Counted from the first letter of the stretch, positions 1 to 9,084 are shown. The stretch: DNA of 64,000 nucleotides from TMED14 sp963925545 (GCA_963925545.1 CAWUSA010000005.1:50408-114407); one strand, 5' to 3'. Numbers and translations are program-made. The notes: generated by a model from the sequence alone, not told the origin.

Positions 1-920
1 CTGGGACAACGGATATCCACCATGTGGTGATCACGGGGCTTGGCGGCAGTGGCATTGGTGGCTCTGTTGCGGCAGAAGTTTGTGCGGCATCGGCAACTGT
101 GCCGATTGTGGTGAACAAGGGCTATGCATTGCCGGCATGGGTCAACGCCAACACCCATGTGATCGCATGCAGCTATTCAGGCAACACAGAAGAGACGCTG
201 TCAGCCCTTGAAGACGCCACCAAGGCCGGTTGCATGGTCAGCGCCATCACAAGTGGCGGTCAGCTGCTGGCAAAGGCAGAGGCTGCAGGATGGAACCTCA
301 GCGTGTTGCCCGCAGGCAACCCCCCTAGGTCCATGTTTGGTCTTGCCATTGTGCAGTTGATGGCCCACTTGGAGGCCATGAACATTGGGCTTGACTCAAG
401 CTGGCAAACCCAAGTGTCAGACGCTTCAGTGGGATTGACACAGCGACGCGATGCGCAGATGGCTGAGGCTAAGGATTTAGCGATGCAAATGCAAGGCAGA
501 ACCTATGCCATTTATGCGGCCTCTGGTGTGGCAGGCGTGGCAACGCGATGGCGCCAGCAACTCAATGAGAACAGCAAGATGCCTGGTTGGGACTCAGAGG
601 TGCCGGAGATGAATCACAATGAGATGGTTGGATGGGCCGGCGGAAACGACAGCCATATTGCCATCTTCCTGCACAGCAACAACGACCACCCGTCCAACAC
701 CTTGCGCATGAATTTGAATGCAGCCGCTATTGAGGCCTATGGTGTGCCGGTTTTGCATGTTCACGCCTACGGTGAAGGCCACCTGGCACAGTGTCTGGAT
801 TTGGTTGCTATGGGAGACTGGGTCAGCCAGATCCTTAGCGAGGTAAACCAAGTAGATATCATGGACATTGTGGTCATTGAAAAACTCAAGGCTGCATTGG
901 CTGAAGCCGCAAAATCCTGA
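1..920 (+). CDS. Bifunctional phosphoglucose/phosphomannose isomerase (SIS domain), 5' partial
   Basis: The reading frame is open from base 3 with no stop before the window edge, so the N-terminus lies outside; the GTG at 24 is internal. The visible 305 residues begin in the glycine-rich first strand of a SIS sugar-phosphate-binding domain (GLGGSGIGGS), followed by the SYSGNTEET loop that holds the phosphate. The second half has the bact-PGI_C signature PEMNHNEMVGW, with the Glu and His expected of the isomerase active site. The family interconverts glucose-6-P, mannose-6-P and fructose-6-P in the cytoplasm. lipB starts 2 bases after the stop, so the two are probably co-transcribed. Which of the two activities dominates cannot be read from sequence. 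Confidence 0.85.
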   Translation, partial: GTTDIHHVVITGLGGSGIGGSVAAEVCAASATVPIVVNKGYALPAWVNANTHVIACSYSGNTEETLSALEDATKAGCMVSAITSGGQLLAKAEAAGWNLSVLPAGNPPRSMFGLAIVQLMAHLEAMNIGLDSSWQTQVSDASVGLTQRRDAQMAEAKDLAMQMQGRTYAIYAASGVAGVATRWRQQLNENSKMPGWDSEVPEMNHNEMVGWAGGNDSHIAIFLHSNNDHPSNTLRMNLNAAAIEAYGVPVLHVHAYGEGHLAQCLDLVAMGDWVSQILSEVNQVDIMDIVVIEKLKAALAEAAKS

Positions 921-921
921 C

Positions 922-1677
922 ATGAAACGACCGCTGCGCTTTGTGGACATGGGCCTTGTGGATTACCAGCGCGCCTGGGACGTCCAAGAGGCCATTTTCG
1001 CGGAGGTTGTGGCCACCAAAATGACCAATCGAAAACGGGATGAGGCCATGCAGTTGCCCACCCAAGACAGCCTGCTGTTTGTTGAGCACCCGCATGTTTA
1101 CACCTTAGGGAAGTCTGGAGACATTGCCAACTTGCTACTTACTGAGGAGGAGCTTAAAACCAAGGGCATCGTCTACCATAAAATCAACCGTGGTGGCGAC
1201 ATCACCTACCATGGTCCCGGCCAACTCGTTGGCTACCCCATCCTGGACTTAGAACAGCATTTCACGGATATCCATCGCTACCTCAGAACCCTGGAGGACG
1301 TCATCATTGCCACCCTGGCAGATTATGGGCTGAAAGGGGATCGAAGCCCTGGAGAGACCGGCGTCTGGTTGGATGTGGGAGGCCCTTTTGCTCGGAAGAT
1401 TTGCGCTATGGGTGTGCGCGCCAGCCGATGGGTCACCATGCATGGATGGGCCTTCAATGTGAACACTGACCTACAGTACTTTGACTACATCGTCCCTTGT
1501 GGCATCAAAGGCAAGGGCGTGACCAGTTTGCACAGTGAATTGGGCCACGCAGTGGATGAAAACGAGGTCAAACAGAAGGTGGCAGCCCATTTCATTCAAG
1601 CATTTGGCATGGAGCTCAAACCAATGGCGCTCAAGAACATGCTGCAGCCTGAAAATTGGCTACCTTTTCAGGCATGA
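922..1677 (+). CDS. lipB: Octanoyl-[acyl-carrier-protein]:protein N-octanoyltransferase LipB
   Basis: LipB moves octanoyl groups from acyl carrier protein onto lipoyl domains of 2-oxoacid dehydrogenases and the glycine cleavage H protein, the first step of lipoate synthesis. The 251-residue protein has the substrate-loop motif RGGDITYHGPGQL (about 90-102), the catalytic Lys in ARKICAMG (K159) and the catalytic Cys in VPCGIKG (C193). I take the ATG at 922 as the start because it directly follows the isomerase stop and gives the normal N-terminus; the longer frame beginning at 868 would overlap the isomerase. Its stop overlaps the start of the next gene (ATGA-type), indicating an operon. Confidence 0.96.
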   Translation: MKRPLRFVDMGLVDYQRAWDVQEAIFAEVVATKMTNRKRDEAMQLPTQDSLLFVEHPHVYTLGKSGDIANLLLTEEELKTKGIVYHKINRGGDITYHGPGQLVGYPILDLEQHFTDIHRYLRTLEDVIIATLADYGLKGDRSPGETGVWLDVGGPFARKICAMGVRASRWVTMHGWAFNVNTDLQYFDYIVPCGIKGKGVTSLHSELGHAVDENEVKQKVAAHFIQAFGMELKPMALKNMLQPENWLPFQA

Positions 1678-2843
1678 ATGCCATCGTGAAAAAACTTTTT
1701 GGAACCCTTGTCACTATAGGTTTGCTCTATGTCTTGATTCATGCGTCTTGGTACAATTACCTCTTCAAAGGGGTCTACGCAACCTACCTCCAAGGGCACA
1801 CAACCGCCAATATTTTTGACGGGGAGTCCTTTGATCAGGGCATCATTCACGCCCCGCCCGTTGGCACGCCATGGCCGGAAGCTAAAAGCACGAAATGGGC
1901 ACCACCTACTGAGATTCAACAAACCCTAGACGCCTATGAGACCGGCGCCTTTTTGGTCATTCACAACGACAGCATCCGCCACGAAGATTATGGAAACAGG
2001 GTCTTGGTAAGCACCAAAACCAACAGCTTTTCCATGGCAAAATCCATCCTGACCATGATGGTTGAGATTGCCATTGAATCGGGTGATTTGCCGGGGTGGG
2101 ACGCTTTAGCTATTGACTATGTGAAGGAGCTTCATGGTCCCGGCGCGTCACAGTTGACACTGGCCCATTTGACGGGAATGTTGGCAGACCTGGATTGGGA
2201 TGAAGATTATTACAACCCTTTTGGCATCACGGCAAAGGCCTTGTATGGTCGGGATTTGCGCGCCACCGTGACCCGCTGTGCCGTGGGCGACCAAGTGGGT
2301 CAGCGCTACGAATACCAGTCAGGCGCAACAGCGTTGTTGGGTTTTTGTTTGGAGGAAGCCACTGGCACGCCTTTGGCTGAATACGCCTCTGAGAAATTGT
2401 GGTTCCCTTTGGGTGCTGAAATGGATGCGTCATGGCACTTGGATGATGTGGGTGAGGCCATTTCTTTCTCCAGCTTCAATGCCACAGCCAGGGATTTTGC
2501 GCGCATTGGTCATTTGGTTTTGAACCAGGGCAATGCCTTTGGGGAGCAATTGATAGACAGTAGTTTTTTTGCCACAGCGACTGATCCGGGATTGGCACAA
2601 TTTTATGGCTACTCTTTTTGGTTGGGCGACGCCCCATCACCGGACCCTTTGTCAAACGCCACCAGGCCCTTTGTTGCCCTTCGTGGCCACCTGGGCCAAT
2701 GGATCATCACCTTCCCAGGCTTGGATTTGATCATTGTGCGAACGGGCCATGCAGAAGGCAAGGAGGTTGGTGAGGCCCTTCCTGCATCCTTCATGGCTGT
2801 GGCGTCAGCCTACGCGTGGATGCTGCCGGCAAACGGCCATTAA
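1674..2843 (+). CDS. Membrane-anchored serine hydrolase, beta-lactamase/class C family
   Basis: The 389-residue protein starts at the ATG overlapping the lipB stop (1674-1677). Residues 8-25 form one hydrophobic helix, so the enzyme is probably anchored with its catalytic domain in the periplasm. The penicillin-binding-type motifs are present: SMAK (nucleophile S120, K123), YQS near 214-216 in the YxN/S position, and HLG near 339-341 replacing KTG, as is usual for class C-like esterases and peptidases. The substrate is unknown; such proteins act on D-amino-acid peptides, esters or lactams. It is co-directional with lipB upstream and an ABC ATPase one base downstream. Confidence 0.82.
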   Translation: MNAIVKKLFGTLVTIGLLYVLIHASWYNYLFKGVYATYLQGHTTANIFDGESFDQGIIHAPPVGTPWPEAKSTKWAPPTEIQQTLDAYETGAFLVIHNDSIRHEDYGNRVLVSTKTNSFSMAKSILTMMVEIAIESGDLPGWDALAIDYVKELHGPGASQLTLAHLTGMLADLDWDEDYYNPFGITAKALYGRDLRATVTRCAVGDQVGQRYEYQSGATALLGFCLEEATGTPLAEYASEKLWFPLGAEMDASWHLDDVGEAISFSSFNATARDFARIGHLVLNQGNAFGEQLIDSSFFATATDPGLAQFYGYSFWLGDAPSPDPLSNATRPFVALRGHLGQWIITFPGLDLIIVRTGHAEGKEVGEALPASFMAVASAYAWMLPANGH

Positions 2844-2844
2844 G

Positions 2845-4305
2845 ATGGCAGAGTTTCACATCCAAAGCATCCATGCCGGCGAACAATTGCTGGTCAATGA
2901 CATCCGCTTAAGCTTCAAGCAAGGCGAGTGCTTGGCATTGGTGGGTGAGTCAGGATCAGGTAAATCTTTGTCTGCGTTAGCCATGATGAACTTGTTGCCC
3001 GGCTCGCTAACGTCAAAGGCCGCATTCGTCCACGGTGAGCAACCGCGGATTGCCATGGTGTTTCAGGAGCCAATGTCTGCCCTGAACCCGTCCATGCGGG
3101 TGGGTCGACAGGTGGCAGAAGCAGCAGAGGTAAGCCTTGGCTTGAGCAGAAAGGCTGCCAATGAAAAGGCGTTGGTGTGGTTCAAGCACACGCAGATTGC
3201 GGACCCAGAACAATCATTCAAAAAGTACCCCCATCAAATGAGTGGCGGGCAGCGTCAACGGGTCATGATAGCTATGGCTATGGTGATGGATCCTGACATC
3301 GTGATTGCAGATGAGCCGACCACGGCCTTGGACGCCTCCGTCGCCGCAGACATTTTGTCCTTGATCCGACAGCTTCAAAAGCAGGAAGGCATGGCCATGC
3401 TGCTCATTAGCCATGACCTGTCAGAGGTGTCTAGGGTGGCTGATCATGTGATGGTGATGCGTCAGGGTCAACTCATGGAGTCCGGCCCGACCCAGCAAGT
3501 CTTGAACCACCCAACATCTCCATACACTCAAGGCTTGATTGCATCCAGGCCCCCAGAAGGTCGGCGCCCTAAGCGTTTACCAACGGTTGAGGACTTCATG
3601 CAAAACAGGCCGGTTGATGACAGTGAAAGACCCGCCAGTCAATTGGGTCCCGTCTTGCTTGAAATTAGGCATTTAAGCAAGGCTTATGCGGGGCAGTCTG
3701 TGATCAAGGACCTCAGTCTTGTCATCCATGAAGGAGAAACCCTAGGCCTGGTGGGCGCCTCTGGTTCAGGTAAATCAACCATTGCCAAGTGTTTGGTGAA
3801 CCTGGCTCAGCCAGACGCGGGTGAAATCCGCTACCGCGGCGAGCGCATCGATCAACTCCATGGCGCCAAGCGCAAGGCGTTGGCCCGAGATATTCAGTAC
3901 ATTTTTCAAGACCCCTTTGCCTCCCTTTCGCCACGAATGACCATCGGTGATGCCGTCACTGAGCCTATGGTTGTGCATGGTTTGCACAGCAACTCAGTGG
4001 GTAGGAAACAAGCCATGGAGGATCTGTTAACGTCTGTGGGTTTTGAGGCGGCGGACGCAAACAAGTACCCTCACGAGTTCTCTGGCGGACAGCGCCAACG
4101 GATAGGTATTGCCAGGGCCCTAGCGGTTGAGCCTAAGTTGGTGATCTGTGATGAGTCGGTGGCTGCTTTGGATGTCAGCATTCAGGCACAAGTGCTGAAC
4201 CTTTTGAACGACCTGAAGGAGCGGCATGGTTTCAGTTACCTCTTCATCAGTCACGATGAATTGGTGGTTGATTACATGAGTGACGCTGTTCTTGTTTTAG
4301 ACTAA
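2845..4305 (+). CDS. Peptide/microcin-type ABC transporter, fused double ATP-binding protein (YejF/DppDF-like)
   Basis: Two ABC ATPase domains lie in one 486-residue chain. The first has Walker A GESGSGKS (34-41), signature SGGQRQR and Walker B ending in ADEP. The second has Walker A GASGSGKS (about 310), signature SGGQRQR and Walker B ending in CDES. This layout is typical of ATPases that drive oligopeptide uptake. The start at 2845 is one base after the previous stop. The chain ends right after the strand VLVLD, so the C-terminal segment that usually follows (MxxGxIVExG and the oligopeptide-ABC tail) is missing from the second half. No permease or binding protein is adjacent, so partners must be encoded elsewhere. 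Confidence 0.85.
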   Translation: MAEFHIQSIHAGEQLLVNDIRLSFKQGECLALVGESGSGKSLSALAMMNLLPGSLTSKAAFVHGEQPRIAMVFQEPMSALNPSMRVGRQVAEAAEVSLGLSRKAANEKALVWFKHTQIADPEQSFKKYPHQMSGGQRQRVMIAMAMVMDPDIVIADEPTTALDASVAADILSLIRQLQKQEGMAMLLISHDLSEVSRVADHVMVMRQGQLMESGPTQQVLNHPTSPYTQGLIASRPPEGRRPKRLPTVEDFMQNRPVDDSERPASQLGPVLLEIRHLSKAYAGQSVIKDLSLVIHEGETLGLVGASGSGKSTIAKCLVNLAQPDAGEIRYRGERIDQLHGAKRKALARDIQYIFQDPFASLSPRMTIGDAVTEPMVVHGLHSNSVGRKQAMEDLLTSVGFEAADANKYPHEFSGGQRQRIGIARALAVEPKLVICDESVAALDVSIQAQVLNLLNDLKERHGFSYLFISHDELVVDYMSDAVLVLD

Positions 4306-4318
4306 AAACGGGAAAAAT

Positions 4319-4349
4319 AACCCATTTTAATCAGTTTTTATGGGTTTTT
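4319..4349. terminator. Hairpin terminator between convergent genes
   Basis: AACCCAT (4319-4325) pairs perfectly with ATGGGTT (4340-4346) across a 14-base loop and is followed by a run of T. It lies 14 bases past the ABC ATPase stop. On the other strand the stem is followed by ATTTTT, so it may also serve the convergent GNAT gene. Confidence 0.6.
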
Positions 4350-4350
4350 A

Positions 4351-4369
4351 GCCATTTTTATGGCATTTT
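4351..4369. terminator. Second short hairpin, tandem with the previous one
   Basis: GCCAT (4351-4355) pairs with ATGGC (4360-4364) across TTTT and is followed by ATTTTA. The stem is short, so it is probably a back-up terminator at the end of the ABC ATPase transcript. The rest of the gap to 4426 shows nothing further. Confidence 0.4.
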
Positions 4370-4426
4370 ATCGCTATTTGTAAAAACTCATTGCGGGCGA
4401 AAAACAGACCTGATGGTCGTGTTTGA

Positions 4427-4936
4427 CTAACAAATAAATGGCGGGTATTTGAAGGGGTAGTCAGTCAAGTCCGATCCAGACAGCCTGCAAGGGTACCAGT
4501 CTTTAAGTATTTCTGACCCCATCGATTCGTAGAATTTAATCGCCGGCGTGTTCCAGTCTAAAACCTCCCAATGCAGTCGCTGTGCATCGATGGACCGAGC
4601 CCACTGAACGGTTGCCTCCATTAAGCGGCCGCCTATCCCCCGACCTCTTAAGGGAGCTCTAACAATCAGGTCTTCCAAGTGAGCAGTCAACCCTTTCCAT
4701 GTTGAATACCGTTCATAACAAAGAGCCATGCCGTAAACTTCATTTGAAGCGTCTGAAACAGCAAGCATGCAAACGAATTTTTTCAATTCCCAATCTTTTG
4801 TGAGCTGATCGATCGTCACAGAAACCTGTTCTGGTGCTTTTTCGAACAGCGCCAACTCATGAATGAGCGACAAAACAGCTGGCATGTCTGATTTTTCAGA
4901 CCAGCGAACCGAAATACCTTCTATTTGATCCTTCAT
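4427..4936 (-). CDS. GNAT family N-acetyltransferase
   Basis: The 169-residue protein has the Gcn5-related acetyltransferase fold: an N-terminal substrate region (RWSEKSDMPAVLSLIHELALFEK), then the acetyl-CoA pyrophosphate loop as RGRGIGGRLM, then the C-terminal WNTPAIKFYESMG motif with the Asn and Tyr typical of the family. It resembles the spermidine/spermine (diamine) acetyltransferase branch, but the substrate cannot be fixed from sequence. A 7-of-8 match to the Bacteroidota -7 element (TACTTTAG, - strand, 4941-4948) lies just upstream of the ATG, suggesting its own short-leader transcript. It is convergent with the ABC ATPase and follows MutS2 on the same strand with a 29-base gap. Confidence 0.85.
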   Translation of the reverse strand: MKDQIEGISVRWSEKSDMPAVLSLIHELALFEKAPEQVSVTIDQLTKDWELKKFVCMLAVSDASNEVYGMALCYERYSTWKGLTAHLEDLIVRAPLRGRGIGGRLMEATVQWARSIDAQRLHWEVLDWNTPAIKFYESMGSEILKDWYPCRLSGSDLTDYPFKYPPFIC

Positions 4937-4965
4937 GCTGCTAAAGTAATGACCACGAGTCCGCT

Positions 4966-7125
4966 TTATCCTCGCCCGTGATTGTCACGCAACGGTGGGG
5001 TTGCTTTGAGTTGAACCTGGTTTCTGTGTGTCCAGTGGATGAAGTCCTTCCGTTCAGCCCATGTGGACAAAACCCCGCCCAATTGGATAAGAAACTTGTT
5101 TTTTCTGACCTCCATGACCTCACCCGCCTGACGGCCACCGTGCACAACCTTCACTTTGTCCCCCACCTTCACGGGCATGGACCACAGCAGCTCAAGGGCC
5201 TGGCGATTGGCTTGCTGTTTCACGGTTTCAGTGCGCGTCTCTTGGCGTTTGGTGGCTTTCACTCGCTCAGACACCAAGCGAACCATTCGGTCTTTGATCT
5301 CGTTGCGAGCCTTTTGTGTTTTAGCTTTTTGCCAACTGCTGGCCCATTGCTCCAGGCGCTTGCCCCACATGAGTTGATCGGCGACGGCCGCATTGTCCGC
5401 AGAGGCTTTGTTGAGTTTGTTTTCCAGAGATTGAATCTGCTTGTCCTGTGTTTGCTTCAGGTTTTCCAAGTCCTCTAGTCGCTTGCTTACCTCTGTCCGG
5501 TTTTTGTCCAGGGTGCTTCTCTGCTTTTGTAAACCAACCAACAACCGGTCCACCGCCAGGCTGTCTGCTGCAAGGATTTGTTTGGCCTCTTTCATGAGCT
5601 TTTTTGGTAAACCTACCCGCTGCGCCACTTCAAATGTGTACGAGGACCCAGGGACGCCCATGATCAATTGAAAAAGGGGCTCAAAGCTTGACAAATCAAA
5701 GGCCATGTTGGCGTTGCACGCGCCCTCCAACTCCTCCCCTAGGGCTTTGATGCTGTTGTAATGTGTGGTAAATACCCCTAAGCATTGGCTCAGGTGAAGC
5801 TCTTGCATACAAACTGACGCCATGGCTGAACCAAGCTCAGGGTCTGAGCCACTACCAAACTCGTCGACCAAACACAGGGTGTTGGCGTTTGCCTCCGCCA
5901 TCATGTCTCGCACTTTGGTGAGTTTACCCGAATAAGTGGATAGTTCGTTTTCAACACTTTGCGCATCACCCAGATCAACCATGATGCGATCAAACCAGGG
6001 CAAAACAGTTTTGGGGTGGGCTGGGATTAGTAGGCCACTTTGCAGCATCATCTGAAACAGGCCAACCGTCTTCAAGGCTAGGGATTTTCCGCCCGCATTG
6101 GGGCCGCTGATCACCAACAATCGCTGCGAGGGGTTGAGTTGAACGTCCAAGGGAATGATGTCCGCTGAGTCGCCTTGGTGGGCCGCCCGAAGGACGGGAT
6201 TGATGCCTTTTTTGATGTCCAAGGTCATGTCGTGGCTGATGCGCGGTAGCGTGCAGCCTTCCACCTCTGCAAAGCGGGAACGTGCATGCAGGCTGTCCAG
6301 GGCAAGAAGGCGCTCATCGCAGCCTTTGATTTCTTGCCTGAATGGCTGTATTTCAGCTGTTAACGCCTTGAGTATGCGGCGAATTTCCTGCATCTCTTGG
6401 TCCAATAGGTCTCCGATTTCCGCATTGATAGCTAAGCATTCAATGGGTTCGAGGTAGATCAACGATTGCTTGGCAGAGCTTCCATGAAAGGCGCCGTTGA
6501 CTTTGTTTTTGTACGCCGACTTAATAGCCAGCACGCGCCGGTCATTGCTCACCGATTCACGGATATCAGCCAACCAACCTGACTTGTCCATGCGGCGCAT
6601 CACTTGGTAAAACAAGCGGTCACCTTGAGATCGCCGACTGGTTAGCTCAAGGCGAATGGCTTTGAGCTCCTTGGATGCATTGCCTCGGATTTGCCCGTTG
6701 CGCTCAAACACCCCATCAATGGCTGCAGGTATCTCGGGAACGGGTGGAAATGGGCGAAGCATGGCCGCCATTGATGGGGCTTGCTCTCGGTGTTTTTGTG
6801 TGAAGCGGTAGGCGCTGGCGTAGGCGCTGGCTTGCGCGTGAATGGCCATGAATAACTCTACGGGCAGGACCGCGTCCTTGACCCGCAACAACGGCATGGC
6901 GTCATCAATGGCTTCTGCCGCCACCGCCGGCAGGCGGTGTCCCTGCTTACTTAATTTCAACAGCTCGTCCACTTGGGACAGCTCCTCCTCCATGGCCCGG
7001 CGATTTGCGTTGGGCTTTAAGTCCATTAAGGCCAATCGGGCCTTGTTGGTGGACGCATAAGGCGCCACCATGGCGGTTAAGGTTGTGAAATCTAACGCCT
7101 CGTGCGCGGACGCTGGGTACATCAT
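4966..7125 (-). CDS. mutS2: MutS2-family DNA-binding ATPase without Smr domain
   Basis: The 719-residue protein has the MutS core ATPase: Walker A GPNAGGKS (341-348), the STYSGKL signature segment, Walker B LCLVDEFGSGSDP (about 415) and TTHYNSIK. Before it come the lever/clamp helices and after it a long coiled coil (about 520-630, rich in K, E, Q and R). MutS2 proteins suppress recombination or act at collided ribosomes, not in mismatch repair. The chain stops after a small beta (KOW-like) domain, VGDKVKVVHGGRQAGEV, and has no C-terminal Smr nuclease domain. I believe shorter forms of about 720 residues are common in Flavobacteriia, so this is probably not a truncation. The start may be the first or second Met. 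Confidence 0.88.
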   Translation of the reverse strand: MMYPASAHEALDFTTLTAMVAPYASTNKARLALMDLKPNANRRAMEEELSQVDELLKLSKQGHRLPAVAAEAIDDAMPLLRVKDAVLPVELFMAIHAQASAYASAYRFTQKHREQAPSMAAMLRPFPPVPEIPAAIDGVFERNGQIRGNASKELKAIRLELTSRRSQGDRLFYQVMRRMDKSGWLADIRESVSNDRRVLAIKSAYKNKVNGAFHGSSAKQSLIYLEPIECLAINAEIGDLLDQEMQEIRRILKALTAEIQPFRQEIKGCDERLLALDSLHARSRFAEVEGCTLPRISHDMTLDIKKGINPVLRAAHQGDSADIIPLDVQLNPSQRLLVISGPNAGGKSLALKTVGLFQMMLQSGLLIPAHPKTVLPWFDRIMVDLGDAQSVENELSTYSGKLTKVRDMMAEANANTLCLVDEFGSGSDPELGSAMASVCMQELHLSQCLGVFTTHYNSIKALGEELEGACNANMAFDLSSFEPLFQLIMGVPGSSYTFEVAQRVGLPKKLMKEAKQILAADSLAVDRLLVGLQKQRSTLDKNRTEVSKRLEDLENLKQTQDKQIQSLENKLNKASADNAAVADQLMWGKRLEQWASSWQKAKTQKARNEIKDRMVRLVSERVKATKRQETRTETVKQQANRQALELLWSMPVKVGDKVKVVHGGRQAGEVMEVRKNKFLIQLGGVLSTWAERKDFIHWTHRNQVQLKATPPLRDNHGRG

Positions 7126-7204
7126 GGTGAGGTCGTTATTGCGTGTTTTTGGGGTCTTTAATCAGCTTGGCTCAGATTGCTTTAGTGCCAATTGTTGCTG
7201 AAAC

Positions 7205-7492
7205 TTAAGCCTCTGGTTTTGCTTCAGGCTCAGGTGGCGCATCCTCTAAAATGGTTAAGTCCATATGGCAAACAGGGCAGGTGCCCTCTTCTTCATAAAC
7301 CACACCCTCCTCACAATCCATGGGGCAGGCGTAGTGGTTGTGGCTGTGCGCCTCTTCACTCACAATATCTGTGCTTTCTTCTGTGATGCTGGTTGGCTCG
7401 TCTTTTTCGCAGCTTTCTCCGCAGCAACAGCAGCTACTTAAGCTCGAAACAGCGATGGCTAGTGCGCCAATTGTGGTTGTTGAAATTCTCAT
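7205..7492 (-). CDS. Small lipoprotein with heavy-metal-binding (HMBD-like) motif
   Basis: The 95-residue product has a lipoprotein signal peptide ending LSSLSSC, followed by an unusual Cys cluster (CCCCGESC), an acidic stretch, and then YACPMDCEEGVVYEEEG and CPVCHMDL. The latter is the YxCPM...CPxCxM motif of heavy-metal-binding domains found in Bacteroidota copper/efflux proteins. It is predicted to sit on the outer or inner membrane facing the periplasm and to bind soft metals (copper or similar). It lies alone between mutS2 and lysS, all on the - strand. The metal and the partner are inference. Confidence 0.72.
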   Translation of the reverse strand: MRISTTTIGALAIAVSSLSSCCCCGESCEKDEPTSITEESTDIVSEEAHSHNHYACPMDCEEGVVYEEEGTCPVCHMDLTILEDAPPEPEAKPEA

Positions 7493-7522
7493 GGTGTTGT
7501 GGCTTGATTGATGGTTGGTAAT

Positions 7523-9037
7523 TTACGCTTTCTCTTGGCGCATTTGGGGGAAGAATAGCACCTCTTGGATACTTGATTGGTTAGTGAACAGCATCGCGAG
7601 GCGATCCATGCCAATACCAATGCCCGACGTTGGTGGCATGCCGTACTCCAGGGCCCTTAGAAAATCTTGATCAATGAACATGGCTTCGTCGTCCCCTTTT
7701 TCTGTCAGGGCCAGCTGCTCCTCAAAGCGAGCGCGCTGCTCAATGGGGTCATTGAGCTCACTGTAAGCGTTGGCAATTTCTTTGCCATTGATCATCAGCT
7801 CAAAGCGCTCAGTCAGCCTTGGGTCGTCCCTGTGCGCTTTGGTTAGCGGGGACATCTCAACAGGGTGGTCGGTGATGAATGTTGGCTGGATGTAGTGTGC
7901 TTCACAGCGCGCACCAAATATTTCATCAATGATTTTTCCTGAGCCCCACTCGGGTGCTGGTTCAATGCCAATGCTTGTTGCCGAATCCCTCAGCTCTTGT
8001 TCAGACTGCCCAATCAGATCCAAACCTGTGTGGGTTTTGATGGCGTCCAAAATGGGCACGCGAGGGAAGGGTGTTTTCAAGGCGATGATGTTGTCTCCTG
8101 ACGGTAGGTCGGTGCTGCCAAGCACCTCTTTAGCCATGGATTCCAATAGGTTTTCCGTGAAGACCATCATCCAATGGTAGTCCTTGTAGGCCACATAGAG
8201 CTCCATCACGGTGAACTCTGGATTGTGTGTTCGGTCCATGCCTTCGTTACGAAAGTCTTTTGCAAACTCATAAACCCCCTCAAAGCCGCCCACGATCAGT
8301 CGCTTCAGGTATAGCTCATTTGCTATCCTTAGGTACAAAGGCATGTCTAGGGTGTTGTGGTGGGTAACAAATGGTCGCGCAGCTGCGCCGCCAGGGGTGG
8401 GTTGCAAGATGGGTGTCTCCACCTCCATCCAGCCTTGATCATCAAAGTTATTTCTCATGGCGCGCATCATCTTGGATCGGGTGATGAATGTGTCTTTCAC
8501 TGTTTCATTAACCACCAGATCAACATAGCGCTGTCGGTACCGCAATTCCGGGTCTGCAAAAGCGTCATGCACCTTGCCGTCCGCGTCTGTTTTCACGACA
8601 GGAAGGGGCTTGAGGGCTTTTGCAAGCACCGTAAGTTTCGCAGCCCTTACTGTTGTTTCGCCTGTTTTTGTGGAAAAAACCGTGCCCTCAATAGCCACAA
8701 AGTCACCAATATCTAAGTGTTTTTTGAAGACATCATTGTACAGGCTTTTGTCCTCTGAGGGGCAAATTTCATCGCGGCTTACGTAGGCTTGAATTCGGCC
8801 CTCGCTGTCTTTGATGACTAAGAAGGACGCTTTGCCCATGATGCGTTTACTCATGATTCTTCCCGCCACACAAACAGCACTTAGCGCCTCCGGGTCCTTG
8901 GTAAATTGAGCGTGGATAGCCGCTGAGCTATGGGTCACTGGGACCTCTGCTGCCGGGTAGGGGTTAATGCCCATTTCCCGCATCTTTTCTAAAGATGCTC
9001 GACGCAGTATTTCTTGTTCATTGAGTTGTTGCTCCAT
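7523..9037 (-). CDS. lysS: Lysyl-tRNA synthetase (class II)
   Basis: The enzyme charges tRNA-Lys. Its 504 residues contain the N-terminal OB-fold anticodon-binding domain (CVAGRIMSKRIMGKASFLV), class II motif 2 (FRNEGMDRTHNPEFT) and motif 3 (GIGIGMDRLAML) near the C-terminus. I place the start at the ATG at 9037 (MEQQLNEQEILRR) instead of the in-frame codon 30 bases upstream, because the sequence EQEILRR is the normal N-terminus and a promoter-like element lies at 9042-9049. gltX is divergent, with only 47 bases between start codons, so the two aminoacyl-tRNA synthetases share one compact control region. Confidence 0.96.
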   Translation of the reverse strand: MEQQLNEQEILRRASLEKMREMGINPYPAAEVPVTHSSAAIHAQFTKDPEALSAVCVAGRIMSKRIMGKASFLVIKDSEGRIQAYVSRDEICPSEDKSLYNDVFKKHLDIGDFVAIEGTVFSTKTGETTVRAAKLTVLAKALKPLPVVKTDADGKVHDAFADPELRYRQRYVDLVVNETVKDTFITRSKMMRAMRNNFDDQGWMEVETPILQPTPGGAAARPFVTHHNTLDMPLYLRIANELYLKRLIVGGFEGVYEFAKDFRNEGMDRTHNPEFTVMELYVAYKDYHWMMVFTENLLESMAKEVLGSTDLPSGDNIIALKTPFPRVPILDAIKTHTGLDLIGQSEQELRDSATSIGIEPAPEWGSGKIIDEIFGARCEAHYIQPTFITDHPVEMSPLTKAHRDDPRLTERFELMINGKEIANAYSELNDPIEQRARFEEQLALTEKGDDEAMFIDQDFLRALEYGMPPTSGIGIGMDRLAMLFTNQSSIQEVLFFPQMRQEKA

Positions 9038-9041
9038 GGGG

Positions 9042-9049
9042 TAAAGATA
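9042..9049 (-). promoter_or_regulatory. -7 promoter element for lysS
   Basis: The - strand reads TATCTTTA, 7 of 8 to the Bacteroidota -7 consensus TAnnTTTG, ending 4 bases before the lysS ATG. The leader would be only a few bases long, so the assignment depends on accepting near-leaderless mRNA. Confidence 0.35.
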
Positions 9050-9068
9050 ATCCCGGTCTGCATGCACT

Positions 9069-9076
9069 TACCTTTG
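9069..9076 (+). promoter_or_regulatory. -7 promoter element for gltX
   Basis: TACCTTTG matches TAnnTTTG fully and sits 8 bases before the first gltX ATG (9085). A clear -33 TTG is not obvious. The exact match and its place in a 47-base divergent gap are the support. Confidence 0.5.
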
Positions 9077-9084
9077 CCGTTCAC

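Noticed and set aside
4306..4426. Frameshift hiding the missing C-terminus of the ABC ATPase
   Set aside because: No frame after 4305 encodes the usual MxxGxIVExG segment; the region is AT-rich and holds terminator hairpins.
4978..5478. 166-residue open frame on the + strand opposite mutS2
   Set aside because: It is the antisense shadow of mutS2, with no domain-like sequence and a composition explained by the opposite strand's codons.
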